A stretch of 64,000 nt of DNA, taken from the NCBI RefSeq assembly GCF_006542765.1, contig NZ_SKCD01000012.1, positions 62,001 to 126,000 of the forward strand. Direction: 5' to 3'. The stretch comes from Paenibacillus luteus. Lineage in GTDB: Bacteria > Bacillota > Bacilli > Paenibacillales > Paenibacillaceae. Made by a program: the position numbers and the translations under genes. Below are positions 35,975 through 44,839 of the stretch, in pieces (within the stretch, counting starts at the first letter, position 1; each line of letters begins with the position of its first letter). The notes under the pieces are model-generated. The model did not search any database. It worked only from the letters and a program-made list of their open reading frames with translations, and was not told the origin of the DNA.

Positions 35975-37594
35975 TTATACCGCGTACATACGCTCGCGAA
36001 GCGCTTTGACTTCTGCGCTCTCAAGGTACTCGTCATAAGTCATCATCCGGTCGATTACGCCGTTCGGCGTAATTTCTACGATACGGTTCGCAATCGTTTG
36101 AACGAACTGATGGTCATGCGAGGTGAATAGTACCGTACAATCAGTGTCCGTCAAGCCGTTATTGAGTGCCGTAATGGATTCGAGATCCAAGTGATTCGTC
36201 GGCTCGTCGAGAACAAAAACGTTAGCGCCTTCCAGCATCATCTTGGAGAGCATGCAGCGAACCTTCTCGCCGCCTGACAATACGCTTGCTTTCTTCATCG
36301 CATCGTCGCCCGAGAAGAGCATACGGCCCAAGAAGCCGCGAATGAACGTCTCATCCGGGTCCTTCGAATATTGACGAAGCCATTCCACCAAATTCAAATC
36401 AATGCCATCAAAATAAGGCGAGTTGTCTTTCGGGAAATAAGCCTGCGACGTCGTAACGCCCCATGAATAGCTGCCTGCGTCTGCTTCAACTTCACCAACC
36501 AGCAATTGAAACAACAGTGTTTTCGGAAGGCTGTTTGGACCCACAAAAGCAACCTTGTCGCCTTTGTTGAGTGCGATCGTCAGATTGTCAATAATTTTCT
36601 CGCCATCAATCGATTTCGTCAAGCCGTCAACCAGCAGCAATTGTTTGCCTGCTTCGCGTTCGCCCTTGAAGAGAATGAACGGGTATTTACGGTTCGACGG
36701 ACGAATATCGTCAAGCGAGATTTTCTCAAGCAGCTTCTGTCTGGAAGTCGCTTGCTTCGCTTTGGATTTGTTAGCACTGAAGCGCTGAATGAAAGCTTGA
36801 AGCTCTTTAATCTTGTCTTCCTTCTTCTTGTTCTCTCCACGCATCAACTGCAATGCAAGCTGGCTGGATTCGTACCAGAAGTCATAGTTACCGACATACA
36901 TTTGGATTTTGCCGAAGTCAATATCCGCGATATGCGTACAAACCGTGTTCAGGAAGTGCCGGTCATGGCTGACTACGACAACCGTGCCTTGATAATCCGC
37001 AAGGAAATCTTCCAGCCAGCGGATGGACTCAATGTCCAAGTGGTTGGTAGGCTCATCGAGCAGCAAAATGTTCGGAGCGCCGAATAAAGCTTGTGCCAGC
37101 AATACGCGAACCTTCTCGTTGCCGCCAAGCTCTGCCATCTTCTTGTCATGCAGATCAGGCGTGATGCCAAGGCCGTTCAGCATCTCAGCCGCTTCCGACT
37201 CTGCTTCCCAGCCGTTCATGTCCGCAAACTCAGCTTCAAGCTCGCCAGCGCGCATGCCATCCTCGTCAGTGAAGTCCGCTTTGGCATACAAAGTGTCCTT
37301 CTCCTTCATCACTTCATAAAGACGCTTGTGGCCCATCATGACCGTCTCAAGTACAACGGACTCATCGTATTCATAATGGTTCTGATTGAGAACAGCTAGC
37401 CGCTCACCCGGTGTAATATGCACTTCTCCGTGGGATTGCTCCACTTCACCGGATAATATTTTCAAAAAGGTCGATTTACCTGCGCCGTTAGCGCCGATCA
37501 AGCCATAACAGTTGCCTGGTGTGAACTTAATGCTTACATCTTCGAAAAGCGCCCGCTTCCCGTAACGGAGCGTTATGCCACTTGTGCTAATCAT
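35975..37594 (-). CDS. ABC-F family ATPase (YkpA/YbiT-like)
   Basis: This 539-residue soluble protein has two ATPase domains and no membrane segments. Domain one has GLIGANGAGKST near 34 and LLLDEPTNHLD near 175; the linker of about 80 residues (KKKEDKIKELQAFIQRFSAN) is typical of ABC-F. Domain two has a degenerate Walker A (GPNSLPKTLLF near 350) but a normal LSGGEKVRCMLSKMML signature and VFVLDEPTNHLD. The altered second Walker A also occurs in the Bacillus YkpA homologue as I recall it. ABC-F proteins act on the ribosomal E site. The ATG at 37594 gives a start matching homologues. Antibiotic resistance is not expected for this subgroup. Confidence 0.9.
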   Translation of the reverse strand: MISTSGITLRYGKRALFEDVSIKFTPGNCYGLIGANGAGKSTFLKILSGEVEQSHGEVHITPGERLAVLNQNHYEYDESVVLETVMMGHKRLYEVMKEKDTLYAKADFTDEDGMRAGELEAEFADMNGWEAESEAAEMLNGLGITPDLHDKKMAELGGNEKVRVLLAQALFGAPNILLLDEPTNHLDIESIRWLEDFLADYQGTVVVVSHDRHFLNTVCTHIADIDFGKIQMYVGNYDFWYESSQLALQLMRGENKKKEDKIKELQAFIQRFSANKSKAKQATSRQKLLEKISLDDIRPSNRKYPFILFKGEREAGKQLLLVDGLTKSIDGEKIIDNLTIALNKGDKVAFVGPNSLPKTLLFQLLVGEVEADAGSYSWGVTTSQAYFPKDNSPYFDGIDLNLVEWLRQYSKDPDETFIRGFLGRMLFSGDDAMKKASVLSGGEKVRCMLSKMMLEGANVFVLDEPTNHLDLESITALNNGLTDTDCTVLFTSHDHQFVQTIANRIVEITPNGVIDRMMTYDEYLESAEVKALRERMYAV

Positions 37595-37640
37595 TCGTTT
37601 AATCCCGTCCTTCACTACAAAATCAGTTTATATCGAACTA

Positions 37641-38222
37641 TTATAGCACATTATGCTCGGAAACCGAACCCTCTTTTGCCCTCGAGCCCACTGGCCTGTT
37701 CGTTCGCCAAATTGTCCAAGCGCTTGTGCCATACAGCAGGGCGCTCAAATAAAACAAAATATTAATTGTTAGCCAGTCTATTAAAAAACCGCCTAAAATA
37801 ACCGCAAAACCCGAAGCGACCGACGTCCAAAAATGATAGGACCCGATTCCAGCACCTCTGGACCCGGGCTCGGTATAATCGGCGAGCAGCACACGCTCAC
37901 TCATCCGCTGCATCGCATTGCAGGTTCCCATCAGAAGCTGCAAAACTAGCACCCAGCTATAGGATGAGGTCCATGGAAATACGAGCATCGCCCCCATCAT
38001 GCCAAGCGAACTTACAATCATCATGCTCACCCCGTGCTTATCCAGCCTAGGCGCAAGCCATTGCGACACCGCCGCAGAGCTTATCGTAAATACTGCAAAG
38101 GCCAGACCGTATTTGGAGAAGCTGTTTCCGAGATTTTTGAGAAACAAAAGATAATAAGGATAGATCATGCCTGCCGCCAAAGTCATGATGCTTTGCGAGC
38201 GAATAAGCCATTTCAAGTTCAT
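37641..38222 (-). CDS. Half-size major facilitator superfamily-like membrane protein
   Basis: This 193-residue protein has about six hydrophobic segments and a loop-2/3-like motif (AVSQWLAPRLDKHGVSMMIV near 50). It matches half of a usual 12-helix MFS transporter. The ATG at 38222 has AGGGGG 6 nt upstream. It begins 10 bases after the FAD oxidase stop, so they form an operon. No second half follows; instead the ABC-F gene lies downstream in the same direction. It may be a natural six-helix version that works as a dimer, or a truncated gene. Confidence 0.65.
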   Translation of the reverse strand: MNLKWLIRSQSIMTLAAGMIYPYYLLFLKNLGNSFSKYGLAFAVFTISSAAVSQWLAPRLDKHGVSMMIVSSLGMMGAMLVFPWTSSYSWVLVLQLLMGTCNAMQRMSERVLLADYTEPGSRGAGIGSYHFWTSVASGFAVILGGFLIDWLTINILFYLSALLYGTSAWTIWRTNRPVGSRAKEGSVSEHNVL

Positions 38223-38232
38223 ATGCAGCCCC

Positions 38233-39663
38233 CTAACCACCATATTGCTCATAAAAATAATTCATAAAAAGCTCATCCGGGTCGTATTCCTTTTTCTTGG
38301 CGAAAAAATGCTCATACCCCGGATAAACGTTGCGGAACTGCTCCAGCGACGGATAAGCGATGTAGGGCAAATAATAAGACCCTTCTGAGACAATGACCTC
38401 ATCGATGATCCGCTCTACGCCCTGCTTCATCCGCTGCTGGCCCGCTTTGGACAGCGGCGCATGGAACAAGCAGACTAACGCCAGCATATCCTGCTTCGCG
38501 TAGGACAGGGCTGCTTCCTCGTCCTTATTCACATAACGAATCGTAATATTAAGCAGGTTCATATCCTCTTCTTTGACAATAGCTCCTAGGCGCTGTACAA
38601 ATGCGTCAAACTGAGGCAGCGGAATAAAATATTCCTGCAGCAAATCGTTTGCGCCCGGCTGGCTGTATTCCATAAACTCCGATGCGGCGCGCATCGCATT
38701 GTTGCGGCTGACGATTTTCTCGGACTGCTCGACGAAAAATTGCTTTTGCAAATTCCACTGTGCATTTTTGCCCCAGTCCGTTGAACGGTTGATGTTAAAT
38801 AGCAGCTTCCCCGGCGCTACCCAATTGTCATTGCTTTTTAGCTTATTGTGGTCTGACAGCTTCAGCGACCGATCTACCGTATAATTTTTGGAGAAGGCTT
38901 CCTTGAAATAACTGTCTTCCGCAACGGAGATACGGGCGATATGAAGGCGGATGTCCGGATTAGGCAGCACTTCATTTTGAAAATAATGGCTGTACTCATC
39001 CAAATTCATCAATACGGTAGATTCACGGTATACTTCATCCTCGGTCAATACCAGCGTAACGTCCAAAATAATGCCGAACAGCCCATACCCGCCAAGGACT
39101 AAAGGAAACAGCTCTGCATTTTCTGAACGGCTGACCTGAATTATGTCGCCTTCTGCGGTAAGCAGCCGGAAGGATTCCACACTTTTAATCAACGAACCGT
39201 TGCGGATATCTCGGCCATGCGCATTAATGCTAATAGAACCGCCGATCGTAAACACATTGAGCGACTGCATCGTTTTGACAGACAACCCGTAAGGATTCAC
39301 CGCCTTCTGTACATCCTCCCATGTAGCACCCGCCTGTACGACAATCCGTTTCGCCTGCGGATCAACCGATAAAACCTGGTTATAGCTCGTCATATCGACG
39401 ACAATCGCATCCTTGTAATAGGTATGTCCGCCTTGGCTATGCCGTTGTCCTGCAATTGACAGCTTTAATCCCTTCGTCTTGGCATCCCTTACAAGCCCGA
39501 TAAGCTGCGCCTCAGCCTCTCCCTGCAGGACACGCTCAACCTTCACGGGATGAAGGCGGCTGTAATCGGTCACAAGATACGGATTTTGGTCGGAAGAACT
39601 GGTTCTGACATATTGAACGAAAGCCAAACTGGCCAAAAGCAGCAGCACGATTGTTTTTTTTAT
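38233..39663 (-). CDS. Secreted or anchored FAD-linked oxidase (PCMH-type), apparent AUA start
   Basis: This protein of about 476 residues has a FAD-binding domain with SIAGQRHSQGGHTYY near 72 and VVQAGATWEDVQKAVNPYG near 108. FTIGGSISINAHGRD follows near 140, then a C-terminal substrate domain, as in lactone and sugar oxidases. Reading back from the first standard start (GTG at 39646-39648) gives an ATA at 39663 lying 8 nt after AGGAGG. From there the N terminus is KKTIVLLLLASLAFVQYV, a good signal peptide or anchor. Using GTG would leave the ribosome site 23 nt away and remove the positive residues. The gene begins directly behind a terminator. Confidence 0.8.
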   Translation of the reverse strand: MKKTIVLLLLASLAFVQYVRTSSSDQNPYLVTDYSRLHPVKVERVLQGEAEAQLIGLVRDAKTKGLKLSIAGQRHSQGGHTYYKDAIVVDMTSYNQVLSVDPQAKRIVVQAGATWEDVQKAVNPYGLSVKTMQSLNVFTIGGSISINAHGRDIRNGSLIKSVESFRLLTAEGDIIQVSRSENAELFPLVLGGYGLFGIILDVTLVLTEDEVYRESTVLMNLDEYSHYFQNEVLPNPDIRLHIARISVAEDSYFKEAFSKNYTVDRSLKLSDHNKLKSNDNWVAPGKLLFNINRSTDWGKNAQWNLQKQFFVEQSEKIVSRNNAMRAASEFMEYSQPGANDLLQEYFIPLPQFDAFVQRLGAIVKEEDMNLLNITIRYVNKDEEAALSYAKQDMLALVCLFHAPLSKAGQQRMKQGVERIIDEVIVSEGSYYLPYIAYPSLEQFRNVYPGYEHFFAKKKEYDPDELFMNYFYEQYGG

Positions 39664-39687
39664 TCCGAAAACCTCCTGTCTGCCCGC

Positions 39688-39741
39688 AAAAAAAGCCTCC
39701 TCAAAGTGAATAACAGAAAGTCATCACCTAAGAGGAGGCTT
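39688..39741 (-). terminator. Terminator or attenuator between the oxidoreductase and FAD oxidase genes
   Basis: On the minus strand AAGCCTCCTC and GAGGAGGCTT arms are followed by seven T residues. It ends only about 15 nt before the FAD oxidase ribosome site, so that gene depends on read-through or a hidden promoter. Confidence 0.8.
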
Positions 39742-39779
39742 GCGTATTTAAAATCAAGTTTGTGCCGGGCGTTAACTGC

Positions 39780-40847
39780 TTAATCCCATTTCAATTTGAC
39801 TTCATTTCCGGTTCGGGAGGATTCATAAATCGCATCCAAAATACGATTGTTGGTGTATCCCGAAAGCGCGGATGTAATCGGCTGCTTGTTCTCGCGAATG
39901 CACTCGACGAAATGCTGGCTCATCAGAATGCGTTCCTCATCGCCCTCAAGCGGCGTAATATCGCTCTCGGCAATACCGCTCTCCGAATGGGTCACGTATT
40001 TCCCATAGTTTCCGACAATGCCTACGCCGCCTTGTGTTCCCATCAAGTGAATGAACGGCTCCTCCGACAAAAATGCTGCGTGGGCTGCCCAGCTGACTTC
40101 AAGCGACAACGTTGCGCCGTTGTCCAGCTTGATTAAAGCCGAAGCCAGATCCTCTACGTCATAATACCCGTCCCAATTTGGCGTGCCCCAGTTTCCGATG
40201 CCTTGGCGGTTCGGTCCGAATTCAGCATAGGTGGAACCGTACACGGACACGGGTTTTGGGTTGCCCATGAGGTAAAGCGAGAGATCCAGCATATGAACGC
40301 CGATATCAATCAACGGTCCGCCGCCGGATTGGTCCTTGCGGGTAAACCATGATCCCCAGCCAGGTATGCCCTTCTTCCGGAACCAGCCCGCTTTGGCATT
40401 ATAGACATGGCCGACATCTCCATTGTCAACATGCTGCTTAAGCGCTCGGCTTAGTCCCGTCCAGCGCATTTGATGCGACATCATTAATATTTTGCCGGAT
40501 TTCTCCACTTCCTCCACGATCTCGCGAGCGGCTTCGGAATGGATAGCCATCGGCTTCTCCAAGAGAACATGCTTGCCTTGCTTTAGCGCTTCGATCGCCA
40601 GTCCTGCATGAAAGTTGTTCGGCACGCCGATAACAACGGCATCAATAGAAGCGTCCTCAAGCAGCGATTGCGGACTTGCATGAACCGTCTCGATGCCAAA
40701 TTCCGCTGCACGCTGCTCCGCAAGGGGAAGGTACGTGTCGGTAACGGCAACGACATCAATGCCTTCCACCTTTTTGAACGTCTGCATGTGTATACTGCCG
40801 ATCGCTCCCGCCCCAATGATACCTAGGCGTATAGTTGCATGACTCAT
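39780..40847 (-). CDS. Gfo/Idh/MocA family NAD(P)-dependent sugar oxidoreductase
   Basis: This 355-residue enzyme has an N-terminal Rossmann fold (LGIIGAGAIGSIHMQTFKKV, residues 7-26) and the family motif GKHVLLEKPMAIH near 93, whose Lys is catalytic. GGGPLIDIGVHMLDLSLYLMG near 175 carries the His of the active site. It oxidises or reduces a sugar or inositol derivative, with the exact substrate unknown. The ATG at 40847 has AGGAGG 8 nt upstream. Two diverged copies of the 39-bp hairpin repeat lie 3 nt before that ribosome site. Confidence 0.88.
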   Translation of the reverse strand: MSHATIRLGIIGAGAIGSIHMQTFKKVEGIDVVAVTDTYLPLAEQRAAEFGIETVHASPQSLLEDASIDAVVIGVPNNFHAGLAIEALKQGKHVLLEKPMAIHSEAAREIVEEVEKSGKILMMSHQMRWTGLSRALKQHVDNGDVGHVYNAKAGWFRKKGIPGWGSWFTRKDQSGGGPLIDIGVHMLDLSLYLMGNPKPVSVYGSTYAEFGPNRQGIGNWGTPNWDGYYDVEDLASALIKLDNGATLSLEVSWAAHAAFLSEEPFIHLMGTQGGVGIVGNYGKYVTHSESGIAESDITPLEGDEERILMSQHFVECIRENKQPITSALSGYTNNRILDAIYESSRTGNEVKLKWD

Positions 40848-40863
40848 TTCGTTCTCCTCCTGA

Positions 40864-40935
40864 AGGTTTGCGGCAAGCAAACCTCTCTTCGTAAGATTAG
40901 GCTAAGGTTTGCGCTGGCAAGCCCCGCTACGTAAA
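40864..40935 (-). repeat. Two diverged copies of the AGGTTTG hairpin repeat
   Basis: AGGTTTGCGGCAAGCAAACC (40864 on) with a CTTCGTAAG segment and a degenerate second copy from 40905 match the repeats at 32723-32878 in layout, orientation and distance to the next ribosome site. Confidence 0.75.
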
Positions 40936-41009
40936 ACAGATAATTCCAGTATACCCTTTTCATCTATCGCCGTCATTGTGCGCATTTGGCACGCTCTTGT
41001 TCTTGTTTG

Positions 41010-42122
41010 TCATTTACCGGACAAGCGCCATGTCTCCCCGTGCGGCAAAACAATGATCCGTTTGTCCGCGATGCACCGTTTCATGCGCTCCGCATCCAAC
41101 CGATCCAGCGCTTCGCGCGGCGTGTCATCCGCCAGCTTGAAGGCGCCATAGTGCATGGGAACGAACCATTTCGCGTCCAGATCGTCGAACGCTTGCAAGG
41201 CTTGCTCAGGCGTAATATGCTGCGGTCCCATGAACCATTCCGGCTCGTACGCTCCAATAGGAAGAAGGGCAACCTCGACAGGGAATCGCTTGCCAATTTC
41301 TTTGAAGCCTTGAAAGTAGCCGCTGTCTCCAGCAAAATAAATGGTTGGCGATTCCGACAGAATCGGACGCTCCGCTGCACCAAGCTCATTAAAAAAAGAC
41401 GTCGTTCGGGTTGCAAGCGGCTCGGCTGCACTGGCAATTTGCGCTCTTGACTCCGCTTCAGCCGCTCCTTTGTCAGAAGCTTTAGCCTTCGCTTTGCCTT
41501 CCGGCCGGCTTACAACCTTACCTGTTTTAGTGGCCGGACGCTCGATAACAAAGCCGCCCCAATGGGAGCTGTTCGTATCCCAAGGGCTTCGGCGGGTAGA
41601 ATGCTGTGAAGGCACGAACGTAAATTTAACGCCGTGGATCATCACCGATTCCCACCAATGAAGCTCTTTAATGTGAATAAAGCCTTTTTTCCGAAGCTTC
41701 GTGCCAAGTCCCGCCGGTACAAGCAGTTGCCTGGTCCCAATGAGTTTGCGCAGCGAGTTTATATTTAAGTGGTCGTAATGGGAATGGGAAATGAGCACAA
41801 CGTCAACAGGCGGAACATCCTCCACTTTAATTCCCGGCGGAGCCAGTCTTTTTTGCAAGGCCATCTGCGTCGACCATACCGGATCAGTGATAATGTTCAA
41901 GCCGCCGAGTTGAATAAAGAAGGTGGAATGGCCTACCCATGTAATGGAAGGCTGTTTCCTATTGTCCTCCAAATATGCGATGTCAGGCTCGACATTCGGA
42001 ACGGTGAATGAATAATCCTTTAATTTCAGCCTACGAATGCGTTCTTGACGCCATCTTTTGAATTGCTTCAATGAAGTATGCTGCTCGATAGGATCAATAT
42101 TTGCAAAACGTTTTAACTTCAA
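41010..42122 (-). CDS. Metallo-beta-lactamase fold hydrolase (UlaG/NAPE-PLD-like) with low-complexity insert
   Basis: This 370-residue enzyme has the metal motif ISHSHYDHLNINSL near 130, with an upstream GHSTFFIQLGGLNIITDPVW and later FAGDSGYF and MHYGAFKL, which supply the other metal ligands. The N-terminal WRQERIRRLK helix and HWGGFVI strand match the NAPE-PLD/UlaG group. Between HWGGFVI and the FAGDSGYF strand about 55 extra residues rich in Ala, Lys, Glu and Ser (KAKAKASDKGAAEAESRA) form an insert that I would not expect in the family. The TTG at 42122 lies 9 nt after GAGGGAGG. Substrate unknown; L-ascorbate-lactone, phosphodiester and other roles are possible. Confidence 0.85.
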   Translation of the reverse strand: MKLKRFANIDPIEQHTSLKQFKRWRQERIRRLKLKDYSFTVPNVEPDIAYLEDNRKQPSITWVGHSTFFIQLGGLNIITDPVWSTQMALQKRLAPPGIKVEDVPPVDVVLISHSHYDHLNINSLRKLIGTRQLLVPAGLGTKLRKKGFIHIKELHWWESVMIHGVKFTFVPSQHSTRRSPWDTNSSHWGGFVIERPATKTGKVVSRPEGKAKAKASDKGAAEAESRAQIASAAEPLATRTTSFFNELGAAERPILSESPTIYFAGDSGYFQGFKEIGKRFPVEVALLPIGAYEPEWFMGPQHITPEQALQAFDDLDAKWFVPMHYGAFKLADDTPREALDRLDAERMKRCIADKRIIVLPHGETWRLSGK

Positions 42123-42409
42123 CCGTTCATCCCTCCCTCGCCATGATCTGTTAGTTATTAAGATACCAAGCATAAAGCGTCCATTGCAAATCTGTTATTT
42201 ATTCGTAAACTTCCCCACTGATGCCATTGCCGCCACTGCGGCTGTATGCAATGTTAGGCGTTTGTCGCTTCCTTGTTCGCATCCTGCCATGAAATAAGTT
42301 ACACTTATCTATACAGTTTTACACATAAGACTACGCTTTCGACGCAGCTTTTGTTACAGTACTGCGACAAAAAAATGTACAGGACATACTATTTCCAGGA
42401 GGTTTCCTC

Positions 42410-43561
42410 ATGAAACTAATTTCAATAGAACCGACACCGAGTCCAAATTCCATGAAACTCAACGTGGATGAAATGCTGCCGCGCGGACGCCGGCTTACCT
42501 ATAAAGCAAGCGAGGCTGGCGAAGCGCCTGAGCTGCTCGGGCAGCTCTTGCAAATTAACGGCGTGCGCAGCTTGTTCCGTACCGCTGACTTTATTGCGCT
42601 TGACCGCAAGGCTGGCGCTGATTGGGCAGCTATTCTGGCAGCGGCAGGCCAACTGCTGCAGAAGGACGAAAAAGACCAAGACGCAGATAGCAATGGACAC
42701 TCCACTAGCTACGGAGAAGCTCTGGTGCTTGTCCAGATGTATCGCGGCATTCCGATGCAGGTCCGCGTCCGTATGGGAGACAGTGAGGTACGCTCTGCGC
42801 TGCCGCCGCAGTTCGCCGAGTCTGTCAGCAAGGCTGCCGGCTCAGGCATGATTCGGGAGCGGATGCTGGAAGAGTTTGGCGTCCGTTATGGAGAGCCTGA
42901 GGAGATCGCTGCCGAAATCGTAAGAGAGCTAGAGGCCTCTTATACGGCAGAACGGCTGGAAGCACTAGTGCAGGCTTCTATTGCGCTAGGCAATTCAGGC
43001 TCGGAAGAAGGTTCTGCCCCTGCCGTTGTCCGGCCAGCTCCGCTGACGCTGGAAGAAGCGCTGGAACAATTCGATTCGCCGGAATGGCAGGTCCGCTATG
43101 CAGCACTCGAGCGCTACGTTTCTACGGCTGAAGGCTTGCCGCTTCTTGCCAAGGCGATCAGCGACGAGAATACGTCGATTCGCCGGTTGGCCGTTATCTA
43201 TTTGGGCGACCTTCGTTCACCAGAAGCGCTGCCCTATCTGTTCATTGCGCTGCGTGACTCCTCAACGTCCGTTAGACGGACGGCCGGCGACACGTTATCC
43301 GATCTTGGCGATCCCGCTGCGGTCGGTCCAATGATCGATTCGCTCGGTGACAAAAACAAGCTTGTCCGCTGGCGTGCAGCCCGCTTCCTGTATGAGGCCG
43401 GCGACGAGTCCGCGATCGACGCGCTGCGTGAAGCCGCCAAGGATAGTGAATTTGAGATTCAGCTGCAAGCCCAAATGGCGCTTGAGCGCATTGAACGCGG
43501 CGAGGAAGCCGCAGGTTCCGTATGGCAGCAAATGACTGCCGCTCGCAAAAACGAGCAGTAA
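42410..43561 (+). CDS. Conserved virulence factor C-like protein (NifU-N-like plus HEAT repeats)
   Basis: This 383-residue protein starts with ISIEPTPSPNSMKLNVDE, the start of a NifU N-terminal-like (Nfu_N) domain to about residue 85. A middle region follows, then at least four HEAT repeats from about 215 (QVRYAALERYV, SIRRLAVIYLGDL, SVRRTAGDTLSDLGD, LVRWRAARFLYEAGD). The order matches the CvfC family of Firmicutes. Its biochemical role is unknown; HEAT repeats suggest a scaffold. AGGAGG lies 7 nt before the ATG. It is transcribed alone. Confidence 0.82.
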   Translation: MKLISIEPTPSPNSMKLNVDEMLPRGRRLTYKASEAGEAPELLGQLLQINGVRSLFRTADFIALDRKAGADWAAILAAAGQLLQKDEKDQDADSNGHSTSYGEALVLVQMYRGIPMQVRVRMGDSEVRSALPPQFAESVSKAAGSGMIRERMLEEFGVRYGEPEEIAAEIVRELEASYTAERLEALVQASIALGNSGSEEGSAPAVVRPAPLTLEEALEQFDSPEWQVRYAALERYVSTAEGLPLLAKAISDENTSIRRLAVIYLGDLRSPEALPYLFIALRDSSTSVRRTAGDTLSDLGDPAAVGPMIDSLGDKNKLVRWRAARFLYEAGDESAIDALREAAKDSEFEIQLQAQMALERIERGEEAAGSVWQQMTAARKNEQ

Positions 43562-43601
43562 TTCTCTGCAACCGGATCTGGCAGACATTACACAGCACAA
43601 C

Positions 43602-43629
43602 AAAAAAGAGGCGCAGCGATGCACCTCTT
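43602..43629 (-). terminator. Terminator of the transglutaminase-like gene
   Basis: On the minus strand AAGAGGTGCATCGCTGCG pairs back with CCTCTT and is followed by TTTTTTG, 22 bases after the stop. It also lies between convergent genes. Confidence 0.75.
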
Positions 43630-43651
43630 GGTCATACGATTAAAGCTCCAG

Positions 43652-44839
43652 TCATCGCGCGTATTCGAGCTGAATACGCACGATGAGCGAGTTATCGGCC
43701 GGATAAGGCTCGTAGCTTGCACGATAACCGACCGACATATTAATATTCTTGAAAGCGGCCTTCAGCGCTGCCGGAAACTGGTCCCCCTGCTCATATCTGA
43801 ATTCCAGACTGGCAGTGCGGGCAGCAAGCGCGGATTGAATGACCTCTTGAAGCTGTTTTGTGCTGGAAACGGTATACTCTGGGTCTAGAAAATGCAAGCC
43901 AAGCGCCAGCTTCAGCTTGCTGAACCGGCTTCGCTCCGTCTCCTGGCCCTGCTGCTCAAGCTCCCGTATCGTATCCGCATAGGAAACGGCTGCCGCTGGA
44001 TAGCTCTTCGTCCACTGGTGATCCGCCCGAAGCTCTTCATCCGTCCTTAAATAATAATTATAGCGAATGGAGCTCTCTTTCGATGTGACTGACTTTCCAG
44101 ATGATGCCTCTTTTTCCGGAGCTTTTGTTCCCACAGGATCATCCCATGTAAGATCCAGATGATACCAGACCCCGTCCAGCTTCACCATATTCCAAGCATG
44201 CTCGCCTGTATTTACCGTGCCCTCAGCAATCATGACCGTAATTCCAGCTTCCTTCAGCATCTTGTAACCCAGAAGCGCATACCCCTGGCATACGGCCTCA
44301 CCTAAAGCTACAGCATCATAAGCCGTATATCGGGTCAAACCCTGATCGTATTCCACATGACCGATAATCCAATCATGAATCGCTTTTATTTTCTCATGAT
44401 CATTCATTCCGGGTTCAATGATCGCGTGCAGCGCCTTCGAAACCTCGCGGTCTACAACAGCAGTCTGCTCCAGTGTTTCCCGGTATCTAGCCTCAAGGGC
44501 GATCGTCGACTTGTTTCCCCAGCTTCGAATGGTATAGATATAGGATTCAAGGATATAGGCTGTGTAATCATCATGCCCAAGAGCAGCGCGAATGACATCC
44601 GTCAATTGATCTGACAGCTCCTGCTTGTCCCCTGTATAGGTTAAAGAGAAACGCTCCGTTCTCGCCTGAAGCTGCTTGGCGATTTCATCCTCAAGACGCT
44701 CCAGCTTATTTGCCTCTTCCACAGCAGCCACCTCTTCCGATTCCGCCGCAGCGGGAAACAGATCCAGCTTCATGTCCAGAAAGAATGCAGCAACGATAAT
44801 TATGGCAACCATCATCAGCTTGGAAACTATTCTATGCAT
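43652..44839 (-). CDS. Membrane-anchored transglutaminase-like protein
   Basis: This 395-residue protein has an N-terminal membrane anchor (LMMVAIIIVAAFFLDM). A transglutaminase-like domain follows: Cys in GEAVCQGYALLGYKM near 205, His in NTGEHAWNMVKLDG near 232 and Asp in YHLDLTWDDP near 252 make the classic triad. A charged region and a C-terminal domain of about 90 residues follow. Such proteins may cross-link or cleave wall or surface proteins outside the membrane. The ATG at 44839 has AAGGAGG 6 nt upstream. No operon partner is obvious. Confidence 0.85.
   Translation of the reverse strand: MHRIVSKLMMVAIIIVAAFFLDMKLDLFPAAAESEEVAAVEEANKLERLEDEIAKQLQARTERFSLTYTGDKQELSDQLTDVIRAALGHDDYTAYILESYIYTIRSWGNKSTIALEARYRETLEQTAVVDREVSKALHAIIEPGMNDHEKIKAIHDWIIGHVEYDQGLTRYTAYDAVALGEAVCQGYALLGYKMLKEAGITVMIAEGTVNTGEHAWNMVKLDGVWYHLDLTWDDPVGTKAPEKEASSGKSVTSKESSIRYNYYLRTDEELRADHQWTKSYPAAAVSYADTIRELEQQGQETERSRFSKLKLALGLHFLDPEYTVSSTKQLQEVIQSALAARTASLEFRYEQGDQFPAALKAAFKNINMSVGYRASYEPYPADNSLIVRIQLEYAR

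Noticed and set aside
35975-37594. Antibiotic-resistance ABC-F protein
   Set aside because: The sequence matches the YkpA/YbiT housekeeping type, not Vga/Msr/Lsa types.
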